Source of the DNA: Triglochin maritima
Lineage: Eukaryota > Streptophyta > Magnoliopsida > Alismatales > Juncaginaceae
Length of the DNA: 64,000 bases
Direction: 5' to 3'
Assembly (NCBI GenBank): GCA_963682175.1
Contig: OY821777.1
Location: 14,838,001-14,902,000, forward strand
The notes under the pieces are model-generated. The model was not told where the DNA came from. It saw only the letters and a program-made list of their open reading frames with translations, and did no database searches. Positions 11,601 through 22,247 of the stretch are shown here, piece by piece; the first letter of the stretch is position 1; the number at the start of each line of letters is the position of its first letter. Both the position numbers and the translations under genes were made by a program.

Positions 11601-11767
11601 GCGACGACGGAGATGTTCATGGGGCGGTAGCGCTCGAGGAAGAGGTGGAAGGCGAGGGGGTCGAGGAGAAGTGTGGTGATGTCGTGGAAGGCGATGCCGG
11701 GTTTGGGGAAGTCGGGGATGACGCGGATGGCGGAGGCGATGGCGGCGACGCAGGGGTCGGCGGCCAT
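8622..11767 (-). pseudogene. APT: Adenine phosphoribosyltransferase gene, frameshifted and lacking a last exon
   Basis: APT converts adenine and PRPP to AMP in purine salvage, and in plants it also acts on cytokinin bases. Four exons are clear on the minus strand. Exon 1 (11599-11767) has [12 protein letters not shown] and DITTLLLDP. Exon 2 (10748-10839) has GIEARGLILGPPIALALG. Exon 3 (10013-10162) has GEVISEEY and the PRPP-binding [14 protein letters not shown]. Exon 4 (8622-8680) has ERAGAEVVECAC and ELPELK. All junctions are GT-AG and split codons match the family. Exon 2 is 92 nt where 93 are needed: one A is missing in the KKPRKL coding run, so the frame reaches a TAG at the exon end. 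Exon 1 also lacks about four residues after LAF, relative to known APTs, and no last exon is visible. It is a recent pseudogene, or a real gene with one sequencing error. Intron 1 holds a decayed repeat near 11195-11360. Confidence 0.8.
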
Positions 11768-13280
11768 GGTCGGAGGGAGGGAGAGGCGACGGGTGGAAGA
11801 AGGGTAGAGGAGTGGGGGTTTGGGGAGGAGAAGGGAGGAAGGTGGTGGTGCAGTGGTTGGTGCCTCTGCTGCTGCTTTTTCTACTTCCGTTACAACCGAT
11901 TATCCGTTTGGCATCTATCCTGCTCTTTGTCGAATCATCTGTCCTGCTCTTTGTCCGATCGAATCCGATGGTACCGAATCGCAACTAAATTGAGTTCGAA
12001 CGAATATGGGTCGGAACTGATTGTCTAATTTCAGAACTAATCCGGTTTCAGTTCTAACTACTGGTATTCAAGTTGGAAACTGATCCGGATCCGATTTGGT
12101 TCTGGGTACCAAAATAGAATATGAATCTGGTTCTCCAAGTACGCGAATTGAAATTGATCTGTTGTCATCCCTAGTTTCGTTTCATGGTTGTTGATTCTAA
12201 TTTCTAAATACAAAAAATACTCATTTTCTAGATATTTGTTGCGAACACCTCATATGTGTCCAACGCTCACTCTTTTTGCTTATTTCTGACCTTGATCATA
12301 GTTCATTCCCAGTTATCTCTCACACTTGACGCTAACCTCATAATTCTTGTTTGGATGGTAAAACTAGCGTCTGCAAGATTTTGTAATTTACCCTGAAGTC
12401 TTAAACCCTTAGTTATGAGTTTCCCCCCAACTTTTATGTCTCTATGATCTTTTGATAAACACAATACCTTGGGGAGTTTGTGAACTCAGACTCCGAGGGA
12501 AGCAACAGAAAGGAAACAAAATTATGTTTGACTCCGTGGAAAAAGTTGTTTATGCATTCCTGGGAATTCCATGATATTTACAAAATTTTCATTTTACTTT
12601 CTCAACATTTGAGGTTGGAAAGCAACACAAACCCATCGTATGTGGTCGATTGAATACATTTTAGTCCACTGAAACCCCTAAAAAATCATAAATTCGGATA
12701 ACTGAAATGCATTCGGTCATTCTTTCACGTTTTGCTGAGAGAAAATTCTTTCTTTCTCATTTCGGTTGAATGAGTTTCTTTCGGTCATTCGTGTTCAATA
12801 TCCAAACCAGTATGAAACTATTTGTCCAAACATACATAAACAACAGAATTAAGTCAAAGAAAAAACATTTTCCATTGTATTATGTTTTCTACTACTTTCC
12901 GTTTGACTTCGAAAATCGCTTTCCGGAACTTCCGCTCCACAACACCAGCAAAACTTGATACACACTCATAACAACAGATCCTCCCTATTAGTTATGAGTT
13001 GATAACTTTCAGGGTCTCTCAACCTTGAAGCACTAAACTTAATTTCATGACTTCGTTAGTTTCGTTAAACTTCTATGCAAATCATTCGGAAGACATTTTG
13101 GAATTTAGTTTTTTCACTTAAAAATATTTCTTTTAAAGCAATCACAACATCAAGTTCTCACATAATACACATATGTATCTAATTATCCGTGTATATTTTA
13201 ATTTCAATCGGACAAAACTTCAAAATTCAAATTTAATATTAAAACTTCAAAATATTTTGCCATCTTTCGTCAAATCAAAG
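11768..13280. other. Intergenic sequence with decayed hAT-like repeat
   Basis: Around 11890-12175 there are degenerate GAATCCGAT/GGATCCGG-type inverted motifs ending in GTCATCCCTAG, the style of a decayed hAT-type MITE terminus. No complete boundary was found. Nothing else is recognisable. Confidence 0.35.
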
Positions 13281-13284
13281 AATA

Positions 13285-13560
13285 CCAACGGTTATTCGTC
13301 GGTGCTCTACACCGATGGACACATTCGTCGGTATATGTTACACCAACTAATACATACTCTGACGACGATATAATTACACCGACAGAATCCTGCTGTCGGA
13401 GATAAATATTGGTAAGCTACACCGACAAAAACGTCATGTCGGTGTATGTCTACCAACAAACGTCAGACTCTACACCGATGGATCCCTACCGGTAGTGTAT
13501 GCCTACCAACAAACGTCAGCCCCTACAATGATGGATATGTACCGTCGGTGTAAGATCCCG
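13285..13560. repeat. CACTA-like subterminal repeat cluster
   Basis: The short motif TACACCGAYG and its complement CGTCGGTGTA recur about ten times in both orientations. An approximate 54-bp tandem duplication starts at 13442 and 13496, and a TAGTG occurs at 13493-13497. Dense short inverted subterminal motifs like these are typical of plant CACTA (En/Spm) elements. No transposase or second end is visible, so this is a remnant. Confidence 0.55.
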
Positions 13561-14667
13561 AAAGAACCTATTTGTTTTTTTCCGGATTCCAATTTTCCTG
13601 CAACTAGCAAGCATCACAATTCATTCATCATTCACCAAACATTCATACATCACAACTCCAATATCTACACACAAGAACTTATATATATTGATTCATTTCA
13701 AAATAATTCATACACAAAAGTTATAATTTAATTGAAATTAAGTTTTGAATTTATTAAGTAGTCAAACAAAATTTAACAATGACAAGAATTAAAGGTACTG
13801 TGTACATGGCGTGCTCTAAGTGTACGACGACGAAAAATGTCCACGAGCTTTTCCTAGATACAGTGAATTAAAAGAGGGAAGAGTTACATTTTTGGATTTA
13901 TTTAATATAAGAATTTTATTTCCGAAAATGTTGTAGTTGGGCAATCCCTTTTTCGTGGGAGTAAGTCTCAACACAGTAGTTGCTACGATTTGTGCTGCAT
14001 AGTGTTGCAAATGGATTAGATAAAGATCAAATATGAGTATTACTGTATCCATAACCATATTGCTTTGCAGATGTGTATACGGAACGGATATTTTATAAAT
14101 GGATAAACAAAAAATGGATATATACGGTGTACATATATACAATATAAAATGAGAGTATATCATGATAATTCACATAATGTTTTGACATCTTAAATTGCAT
14201 AAGACTATATCTTAACTAGTAGTAAATTTTAAGTGAAAAGTAAAAGAAATCATGAAAAAAAACACTAATTTTAACATATATAGGAAAATTATTATATTAA
14301 TGTTGTGAATATCCGTATTCAACAAAATTCAAAATTTCATATCCTTGTCTGTATTTACAAAAACTTGAAAACGATATCCATATCTATATTGGTATTTGTA
14401 CGGATATGGACAATAATATACATATTCTTAAAAAAACACGGATATAAATACATCAGTAGATCATCTGTATCCATTTATACTCGTATTTGTGCACCATGTA
14501 GGAGGTATAAGTAAGACTCTTCAATAAGGCAGTTCATACATACGGCCTTCAGCATCAAGTAGGAGGACTTATTTCCAACCAACTCAAGTCCAATTTTACC
14601 CTTTTATGAGTAGAAATAATAAGATCTTATCTCCACCTTTGAATTTGATTTGGATGGTGGATGTTTA
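13561..14667. other. AT-rich intergenic sequence
   Basis: No gene is recognised. Imperfect GATATCCRTAT-type repeats at 14060-14500 suggest another decayed non-autonomous element. Confidence 0.35.
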
Positions 14668-14745
14668 GGGGGCTCACTTAAGTTAAATGAGCCCAGGGCT
14701 CATTCTATAATTTCTGTATGTATATGTATATATATATATATATAT

Positions 14746-14947
14746 GATCAAGCTCTAGTGAGCCCAGGGCTCATCAAATTTAGTTTAAGCCCTATACAAT
14801 CTCACCATTGGATCTTATTTAAAGTTAATCTCACCATTCATTAGTATAACCGTTTTTTTCTTAATCTACCTTACATTTTGAAATGAGTGGTGGATATTGT
14901 GGGGGCTTAATTTAGTTTGATTAAACCCTGGACTCACTTGAGAATTC
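14746..14947 (+). mobile_element. MITE in a (TA)n tract, copy 1
   Basis: A roughly 200-bp unit from AGCTCTAGTGAGCCC to GGACTCACTTGAGAATTC is flanked on both sides by (TA)n (14727-14745 and 14948-14964). The ends are weakly inverted (CTCTAGTGAGCCC / GGACTCAC..GAGAATTC). Two further copies lie at 16.9-17.3 kb, also bordered by TA/CA repeats. A partial copy of its end precedes it at about 14668-14700. Residence inside (TA)n resembles the Micron-type MITEs of rice. Confidence 0.65.
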
Positions 14948-15492
14948 ATATATATATATATATATCCTTGAATATCGCATTGAGCCCGATCCGATTACAT
15001 GAGTCAGGTCTTGTGCGATTGGGCCTTGGCCTATGTAACAACAGGGCCTTATTACATTTGTTTCAGATTTGGTTCAACTTAGGCTCAATCAAATTTGGTG
15101 TAAGATGTTATATACATTTCATACAATATATGATAGATTATCGATGGATACATGAATCAAAACTTGTCTAAAGTTAATATTATTAATAATCCTTGAAAAA
15201 AAAACAAAAAAATAACTAAAACATTGAACAATACACATATTATCGATGTGAGCAAAAATATAAGAAAATTAAAAATTCAGGGGATTAAGTGAAACTTTTT
15301 TAAATTTCATGGAGGTTAAATAAAGGAAAATTTGATTATCCATGCTCCAACTTGGCTCAACCTCTGAAAAATATATTTATGTTTCCTGTTGTACCCAAAT
15401 ACTCCTACATTTAAAAAACCCAAAAACCTCTCTCTGTCACACAACTTATTTCTCTCTCTTTCACACAACCCTTCACATTCGTAGTCGGGGGG

Positions 15493-15768
15493 GGCTCGAT
15501 GCGCTCAATAAGTGCGCGATATAACATCGATAATTTAGAAATTTTGAAAAAGTACTACTTTTACCTGCACAATTTTTGATGACGTTTTATGATGAACGAA
15601 ATTCGAATAGTTTTGAATGTGGAGAACTGTAAATTTCTATGGACTCGATGCGTTCGATATGTTCGCGATGTAATCATGATAATTTAGATTTTTTGAAAAA
15701 ACACTACTTTTAACACACGATTTTTGACGATGTTTTATTACGAACTGAATTCGAATTATTTTAAAAGT
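15493..15768. repeat. Two-copy tandem repeat, period ~152 bp
   Basis: The segment 15493-15617 (CTCGATGCGCTCAATA...) is repeated with divergence at 15645-15768 (CTCGATGCGTTCGATA...). Both halves share AATTTAGA, ACTACTTTTA and GATTTTTGAYGA blocks. I know no function. Confidence 0.6.
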
Positions 15769-16892
15769 AAGAAATAATTTCTCTATTTCACAAATAACTC
15801 TTATTGATTCTGAGGCGGAGGTGAAATGTATTGGAAAAATGTCAATCTATTTTGTTCCTTTAAACCAATTTCAATGGACAACTTCACAACTCATGTTGTC
15901 GATGCCAGAAATGGAAACATCATCAAGTTAACTTACGGAGGAAAGAACACAAAATGAAATGCCATTACAAAACCAATCAATTTGAACGTCTATATAATCT
16001 GGGTTAGTTCAAGTTTCACTGCAGAAGATAGATTGCGAAAATTGAGATTGTGTGAACATTCGGTTTATTTTTCTTCGTCTTAACAGATTAGGAAGATCTT
16101 GTGATTTTTTTTTACAATGTCAATTTCATACTGTCTTCAATTCTTTAATTCATAACTTTTCACAACATAAATAATCGCTTCATTTGTTCATTTAATAATT
16201 AACATATTAATGATTTCATTTGTTACCATATGCGGATTTAAATAAGACTAATTTCCTTTTTTACATATTCCTACTTTGAATTTTTTTAAGTTACTTACTC
16301 ACTAGTCACGAGATTATATAACATTTGTATCCCAACTATTCCTATGACTAACTATATAACATGCGGTTATAAAGCTCACTTTAATCGTTAAAATCAGTCA
16401 CTTATTAAAAAAAGTAATCACGAAATTAGACATGCCAATTTCTAACAATACATGATTACACGACACGATATGGTAATACAATTTAGACTTGACTTTAAAT
16501 TTAAAAAAACATAATTGAAATGTTTTATTAAGATGATTTTTGAATATAAAAATATACAATAATTGATATATGATTTGACATGAGTACGACATAATTACAC
16601 GATATGTTATTTTTTATATGAACTTTGTCATTCGCTAGTAATTAATTATTTTTTACTTCAATAAATATATTATTTAGAATAAAAAATAATAATATAATAT
16701 GTCAATTACACTGTACGATTGACAAGACATAAATTGAAAAAACTAAATTCAGAGATCGGTATCCGTGAAACGGTGAAAGAAAGCGCATCTAGAAAATATC
16801 TCAACATATAATTGGATCGGCTTAATTTCTATTTGGAATGGTTGAGCTACCATGGTTGTCAATTTTAAGTCTTATAGTAGAATGCAATTTTA
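15769..16892. other. AT-rich intergenic sequence
   Basis: I see nothing that supports a gene or a named element here. Confidence 0.4.
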
Positions 16893-17311
16893 AGCTCACT
16901 ATAATCTCACCATTGAATCTTATTTACAGTTAATCTCACCATTCATTAACATAACCGTTTTTTTCTTAATCTACCTTACGATTTGAATTGAGTGGTGGAT
17001 ATTGTGGGGCTTAATTTAGAAAAATTAAGTCTTGGACTCACTAGAGAATTCTTAAATATATATATACACACACATATATACATATATATATACATATATA
17101 CATATACATGGATTCTCTAGTGAGCACAGTGCTTAATTTTTCTAAATTAAGCCCCCACAATATCCACCACTCATTTTAAATTGTAAGGTAAATTAAGAAA
17201 AAACGATTATGCTAATGAGTGATGAGATTAACTATAAATAAGATTCAATGGTGAGATTGTAGGGGACTTAAACTAAATTTAATAAGGTCTGGGCTCATTA
17301 GAGCTTGACCC

Positions 17312-17312
<1 letters not shown>
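16893..17312. mobile_element. Inverted pair of (TA)n-associated MITEs, copies 2 and 3
   Basis: Copy 2 (16893-17053, plus orientation, 5' truncated) and copy 3 (17109-17312, inverted) face each other across a TA/CA microsatellite of about 55 bp. They share the ATCTCACCATT, CCGTTTTTTTCTTAATCTACC and GGTGGATATTGTGGGG blocks with copy 1. Together they form an inverted repeat with arms of about 160 bp. A long (TA)n tract follows at 17314-17336. Confidence 0.65.
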
Positions 17313-17339
<27 letters not shown>

Positions 17340-17342
<3 letters not shown>

Positions 17343-18083
17343 GCGCGCATACGTTGAGATGAGGACGTTGCTTTGTCTTCTCTAATACGACGTCACCCGA
17401 AGATAATAAAAGAAGTTTTTGCGTGTATGATGTGATGATTCATGAGAAGATTAGTTAGATTGGACTTCTGAGCTCTTTAATTGGACGACAAAAAGACACT
17501 TTCATGTGTTCTTAAGTTCTTATAGATTACATGAAATCAACATCTTCGGCTTGCTTTCATCGATATCTTTCCAACTGGATAATGTTTGCGTCGGTAGCCA
17601 TCAACTATTATCATTTCTACCTTTCCTTTTTTTATTTCTGCTTATGGTTTATTTACTTTAATCTGTTATTCGCCAAACCATGGTGTTACAAAAAAGTCAA
17701 CATTTTTAATGACGTAATTTTAAAAGAAAATAATGACGTCTTAAACTTCTTAAGATGCCTAAATTTAAAATATTTTAATAGAAAACACACGAATGTTCCT
17801 TACGAAAAAATTGTTTCGTAAGGATTTGAATAGTGACACTAAATTACTAGGACGATGAGATATTACTTCAGAAACTAAACAATGGTTCAAGCCCAGATAT
17901 TTGAACATGTGGAAACAAACTCAAACTTTTCCAACAAAAGTCAAACTAAGATCGCTGCCGTTCAAAAAAGGTGGTTTTCTCTGGCAAGTAGATGGGCAAA
18001 ATTAGTTGAACATTAGTTTGACACCCACAGTTACGATAGCTATGTAATTAACTTTCTGTTGACTGCTTTGCACGAACATAATT
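17340..18083. other. Intergenic sequence
   Basis: I see no supported feature here. Short open frames at 17531-17821 have no recognisable domain. Confidence 0.4.
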
Positions 18084-18341
18084 GGGGGGAGTCTCTCGAA
18101 GTTCGGTTCGGACCGGAACCAACCAGTTCAGGTTCCGGTCCGGACATTTTGAAAATTCGATTTCAGATCGGTCTGAATTTTGTTTTATTTTTTAATTTTT
18201 AAGGTTAAAAAACGGTACTGGACCGGACCGAATCCAACTGGTCTGGTTCAGTTTCCGGTCCAGACCAATTCGGTCTAGTCCGGTCCGGACGCCAGATAAA
18301 AATCCCGTCTGATCCGGTCCAGACCGGATGCACAACCCTAT
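18084..18341. repeat. GGTCCGGACC-rich, hAT-like palindromic repeat
   Basis: Repeated GGTCCGGACC and GACCGGACCG motifs occur in both orientations. The right side ends GATGCACAACCCTA, in the manner of hAT-type MITE termini. No target duplication was found, so the boundaries are approximate. Confidence 0.45.
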
Positions 18342-18371
18342 CACTGACCATGACCCCAGATGATCTGATAA

Positions 18372-18785
18372 CGAGCATTCTCTATTCTCTCTTCCACATC
18401 AGCTTTTACTCTCCCCAACCTATTTTTTTCTCTTTCCTACATTATTCACATTTTAACTACAACCCACCACAACCCACATGTCACAACAACATATCTCTCT
18501 CCTCAACATCATTTCGGGGTCTATCTTAGAAAATTTTAAAAAAAATCTAAAAATCAAAACAATTATAGAACGTATTTTCCCAAAAAAAACTTAAAAAAAT
18601 CAAACAAAAAATTAAAAAATCAAAACAAAAACAAAACTAAAAAAACCAAAAAATATTAAAATATTCAACGACCGGGTTGACCACTTGGGCGTTAACAACC
18701 TGGGATGACCTGGGGTTAAGATTTGCAGGACCGATCATCTCCCTCACGGCCCGGTCGTGAGGTGCAAAAAGGCACCGTGGTGCTC
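18372..18785. mobile_element. Harbinger-type MITE
   Basis: TAA lies on both sides (18369-18371 and 18786-18788). The left end is (C)GAGCATTCTC and the right end reverse-complements to GAGCACCACGG. A CTCTCTTCCACATCAGC subterminal motif matches the family motif of Harbinger element 1. It has no coding sequence. Confidence 0.55.
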
Positions 18786-18789
18786 TAAG

Positions 18790-20030
18790 AACGAGAAGAT
18801 GTAATTAAGTTCGATTCCTTTGGAAAATAGGTTTTTCACTCTTTTATAACACACAAGACAAGATTGATAATCTTTTTCTATACAATTTAAACTATAAGTT
18901 TGTATTGATCACGAGGAATTCGAAATGAACTTTCAAAACTGAATTAGTTCTATTTTTCTACGGGCATAATTTTAACCTTGGTGTGATATCCTTGTAAATG
19001 CAGTGCGTCTAATCATTTAAGTTCTATAAGAAAATCCTTACGTTATGAAATAATTAATGTAGATATTTCTATAGAAAAGTAAGTTGCTTCAGAGGGACGA
19101 GGAAGTGAAACTTAACTAGCATGGAAGGTACAAAGCCAGAATATAAACATTTTTCTTGTGGTCAATATTCATCTTATGAAACGTCTCGTTATCATAATAG
19201 AGAACCTTCCCATGTGAAAACTCTTTTAACACTACTTCTTGAATTATCAAAAAATCAAAGTCAGATAAATCACACCAGATGCTTTTCACATGATCTACTC
19301 ATCTACCATGCATATACAATTACCTGTGTTAAACTCAATTCAAAGTACATAATCCAAACAAATCAACATAAACCGAACATCAAACTACTTAATCTCACTG
19401 TTCAGGTAGGAAATGTGAAGTCGGTGGTCAAAGTGAGGAAGATGACCTCACTCCTGACTCCATTACCCACTCTTGTCATGAAACTTCCACTCACTAACAC
19501 TGTTGTGTGGTGCAAATTGACTTAAACCTGGTTAGGGATAATGATGTTGAATTCCGGACAATTGTCCAAAATTGACTCAATTTAAGAACAAGATACTGAA
19601 ACTCTTTAATAAACGCGAAACTTTGGACTATCTGGAAAAAAGAAGAAGAAATAACTACATATTTAGAGTATAATCAACTCCAATAGTATGTGTAATTCAT
19701 AGATATTTTGACTTGTTTGAACAATGGATGTACATGTACACTTAATTAAGAGGCATGGTGAACTCCTCCAACAAACCACTGGTATCAAGCAAGATAGAAC
19801 ATTAGCATTGGGCGAGCAAACATATGGTGTTATTCCAATGAATTTGGATGGTGTGGTGGAACAACAAGACCAACAAATTCTGTATCCGGGAGTCACATTG
19901 GAGCTCAGGAAGTTTTATTCAATGCCTTACCAATTATATACATATATAACCCCAGTGTTGTGAGGTGTGTGGACCAAACTAATCATAAAAACCGCCCCCA
20001 AGACTAGTAGAATTTCTTTCAAACACAACC
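18790..20030. other. Intergenic sequence upstream of the zinc-finger gene
   Basis: Open frames at 19121-19525 and 19724-19963 have no motif I recognise and are not called as genes. Confidence 0.4.
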
Positions 20031-20031
20031 A

Positions 20032-20126
20032 CACGTGCCTTTCCACTCATCATCCTAATCCAACAAAACATACTTAGATTCTCAACTTTGACTTCAACTT
20101 TATTGATTAATTCCCTCCTATAAATA
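20032..20126 (+). promoter_or_regulatory. Core promoter region of the C2H2 zinc-finger gene
   Basis: A TATAAATA box at 20119-20126 lies about 115 bp before the ATG. Upstream are a G-box/ABRE core CACGTG (20032-20037) and a W-box TTGACT (20088-20093). These fit abscisic-acid/stress and WRKY control typical of ZAT genes, but their use here is inferred. Confidence 0.6.
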
Positions 20127-20239
20127 CACCACCACTCTTTCTTTTCTTTCCCATCCATTCCCAATCATCTTCAACAACTTCCAACTTCCACAAATCTTCA
20201 TAGTGTCCTAGCATCATCAACAAGTTTTACTTGAACTTC

Positions 20240-21015
20240 ATGGCTCAGGAACTTGATTTGGTCAAGGCTATGCCGGTGGCAACGACGGCGTCTTCTCCTG
20301 AGACAACGTGGGCGAAAAGAAAGAGGACAAAGAGGACTCGCCTTCTCGACCACGCCCCAACCGAGGAAGAGTACCTTGCTTTGTGTCTCGTCATGCTAGC
20401 TAGAGGAGGTGTGTTTTGGATTTATACTTTCGTAATTCTTTATATATAATTAAGATTTTATATCAAATTCCGTAGTTTTCTTATAAAATTTTGTTATTCT
20501 ATATAGGTAGTGAGTTGACTCGCAAACGCAAAATTGTATCCTTACCACCAGCATCAGCAATGGGCTCACAATTGTCTTACGAGTGCTCGGTTTGCGGTAA
20601 GGCTTTCCCTTCATACCAAGCGCTCGGAGGACACAAGGCTAGCCACCGCAAGCCGAAGCCCAACTCTGACAACCAGAGCACCACCACCGCCACCACCACC
20701 ATGTCCACCAACTCGGCCTCGTTCTCCAATGGAGCACGAGTCCATAGGTGTTCAATTTGCTTCAAGTCTTTCCCATCCGGACAAGCATTGGGTGGTCACA
20801 AGAGGTGCCACTATGATGGTGGAAATAGCACCGTATCGTCTTCGTCGGGAGCGAGTACCAGCACTGCCCATCATCGGGGGTTTGACCTCAACTTACCACC
20901 ACTACCTGAGTTCAAATTCGACGTGCCGACGCCGAAAAGGTGCTTCCCGGTGGATGAGGAGGAGGTCCAAAGCCCACTCCCACTCAAGAAGCCACATCTC
21001 TTGGTTAATGCATGA
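20240..21015 (+). CDS. C2H2 zinc-finger repressor, ZAT10/STZ-like
   Basis: A 225-aa nuclear transcriptional repressor of the C1-2i class, a family of rapid abiotic-stress responders. Exon 1 is 20240-20408. A 98-bp AU-rich intron (20409-20506, GTGTGT...TATATAG) follows, then exon 2 20507-21015. Without splicing, the frame stops at 20449. Motifs in order: basic NLS at residues 26-34 (KRKRTKRTR); Leu-rich L-box 42-54 ([13 protein letters not shown]); QALGGH fingers at 83-103 (C83, C86, H99, H103) and 138-158 (C138, C141, H154, H158); EAR motif DLNLPP at 183-188. The intron interrupts the codon just after the L-box. Genes of this subclass are usually intronless, so this is unusual. The complete motif set makes the call secure. 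Which of ZAT10, AZF or SCOF-1 is the ortholog cannot be told here. Confidence 0.92.
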
Positions 21016-21410
21016 TCAACTTACACTTACCATTTCATTTGTATCATTATTGTTGTTGATATATAGATATGTTCTATACGTTTGTTTCATTCTTTATTTT
21101 TATTTTCTTTTTGTAAAGAAATTATTTGTAAGAAAATCATTCAATTCATTTTATCTAAAGAAAAAAATAACTCTTCCATGTGGCTTGTTTACAGTCAATA
21201 ACAGTCCAATTTGAATTGGTACCTGTTGTGGACCATCATTGGTCAACAATTTCGTACCATGCCAATTGGACTTCGCTTAGGTTGGTCAACGGTTCAAGTC
21301 TTCTAACGTTATTGTGTTGGTACAAAATATATTTTCCGGCAAATTTGCATAAAACTTGCATATTGATTTTGCAATAAAATTTGATATTTATACCTTCTAG
21401 ATGCATGCAA
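21016..21410. other. 3' flank of the zinc-finger gene
   Basis: AT-rich probable 3' UTR and spacer. No second gene is seen before MULE-B. Confidence 0.4.
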
Positions 21411-21572
21411 TAAATACAGGGAACTACTATTCGTCCTCGGAAAACTACTTAAATCACCCCAAAAAGGATTTTTTTGCCCTTGACAAATCAATTAATACTG
21501 ATTTCGTCTCGTGTCTTTAAACAAGGCGTTTGACTCAGTTTTACTCACATTCCTAGTACTAACACCACGAAA

Positions 21573-21886
21573 ATGTCTGACGAAGCACCTGAATCCGGCG
21601 AGGTAACGGGGGTGGAATTTTTTTCCCGACTCGGGCGTCTGGATAAGCCGCCTCCACATAGGTGGAAACGGTTTAGCCCGATGCCTCCACCTAGGTGGAA
21701 GCGGCTTCGGTGGACGCCTCCACAAAGGTGGAAGCGTAGTTAGTCAGACGCCTATTTTTTTTAATTTTTTAATTTTCTGTTAAATTAAATTTTCCAGGTT
21801 CCGTTGCAAGATTTCGGTGGTGATGGAGTAGATTACAGTGAGCTTTTTGACAGTAAACAAATATTTACAACAATCAAGGAATGAAT
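21573..21886 (+). pseudogene. MULE-B transposase exon 1 and start of exon 2
   Basis: Exon 1 (21573-21602) encodes MSDEAPESGE and ends at a GT donor. Exon 2 begins at 21798 after TTCCAG and reads VPLQDFGGDGVDYSELF, as in MULE-C, then stops. A segment of about 27 bp is repeated at about 21850 and 21902. The rest of the transposase is absent. Confidence 0.8.
21634..21752. repeat. 33-bp palindromic array, MULE-B transposase intron
   Basis: Units start at 21634, 21667, 21700 and 21733, exactly 33 bp apart. Each contains CCTCCACNNAGGTGGA, a near-perfect palindrome, with GCGTCT/AGACGC-type flanks. Confidence 0.82.
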
Positions 21887-21934
21887 TATTGGGTCAAATA
21901 TTGACGGTAAACAAATATTTACAACAATCGGGGA

Positions 21935-21998
21935 GGCAGTTCCGGCGGCCGCCCTCTCGTTGGGTCGAGCGGTTCCCGCGGACGCCCGACCCAAAAAT
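21935..21998. repeat. 33-bp units, MULE-B PMD-side intron
   Basis: Two units start at 21935 and 21968, 33 bp apart (GGCAGTTCCGGCGG.. and AGCGGTTCCCGCGG..). This is the truncated counterpart of the MULE-C PMD-side array. Confidence 0.65.
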
Positions 21999-22037
21999 GT
22001 TTTTTTTAAATTTATTGAAATAAACAAGGTAATTTAC

Positions 22038-22091
22038 CAGATGTGAGTAGTCCGGGGTGTCCGCTGACTCTTTTCCTGGCCCCCGAGATAT
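22038..22091 (-). pseudogene. MULE-B PMD gene exon 1 (start codon lost)
   Basis: Fifty-four nucleotides align codon for codon with PMD exon 1 of MULE-C and MULE-A (SRGPGKESADTPDYS), ending at a GTAAATT donor. The first codon is ATA, not ATG. No further PMD exon is present. Confidence 0.75.
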
Positions 22092-22247
22092 TTTATTTGG
22101 TGAATAAAAGTGTGATATGGAGAGAAAGTTGTGTTAAAAGAGTGAAATGAGGAGTTATATTAGTAGAAATGGTAGAGGGGCAAAATGGTAATCTTACGGA
22201 CGATTTAAGTAGTTTTACGGCGACGAATAGCATTTCAGTAAATATAA

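Larger units (their letters stand above)
21420..22238 (+). mobile_element. MULE-B: 819-bp deletion derivative
   Basis: The ends GGAACTACTATTCG and (right, reverse-complemented) CTGAAATGCTATTCG are inverted repeats, followed by the family's AAACTACTTAAATC sequence on both sides. Flanks TAAATACAG (21411-21419) and TAAATATAA (22239-22247) match at 7 of 9 positions, a decayed 9-bp duplication. Internally it keeps the promoter regions, exon 1 of both genes and parts of both palindromic intron arrays. Nearly everything between them is deleted. Confidence 0.85.

Noticed and set aside
11645..12028. Gly/Asp-rich 127-codon frame on the plus strand
   Set aside because: It is the antisense shadow of APT exon 1 and its 5' leader.
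19724..19963. 79-codon open frame upstream of the zinc-finger gene
   Set aside because: Plausible composition, but no motif or family I recognise. It could be a transposon fragment.
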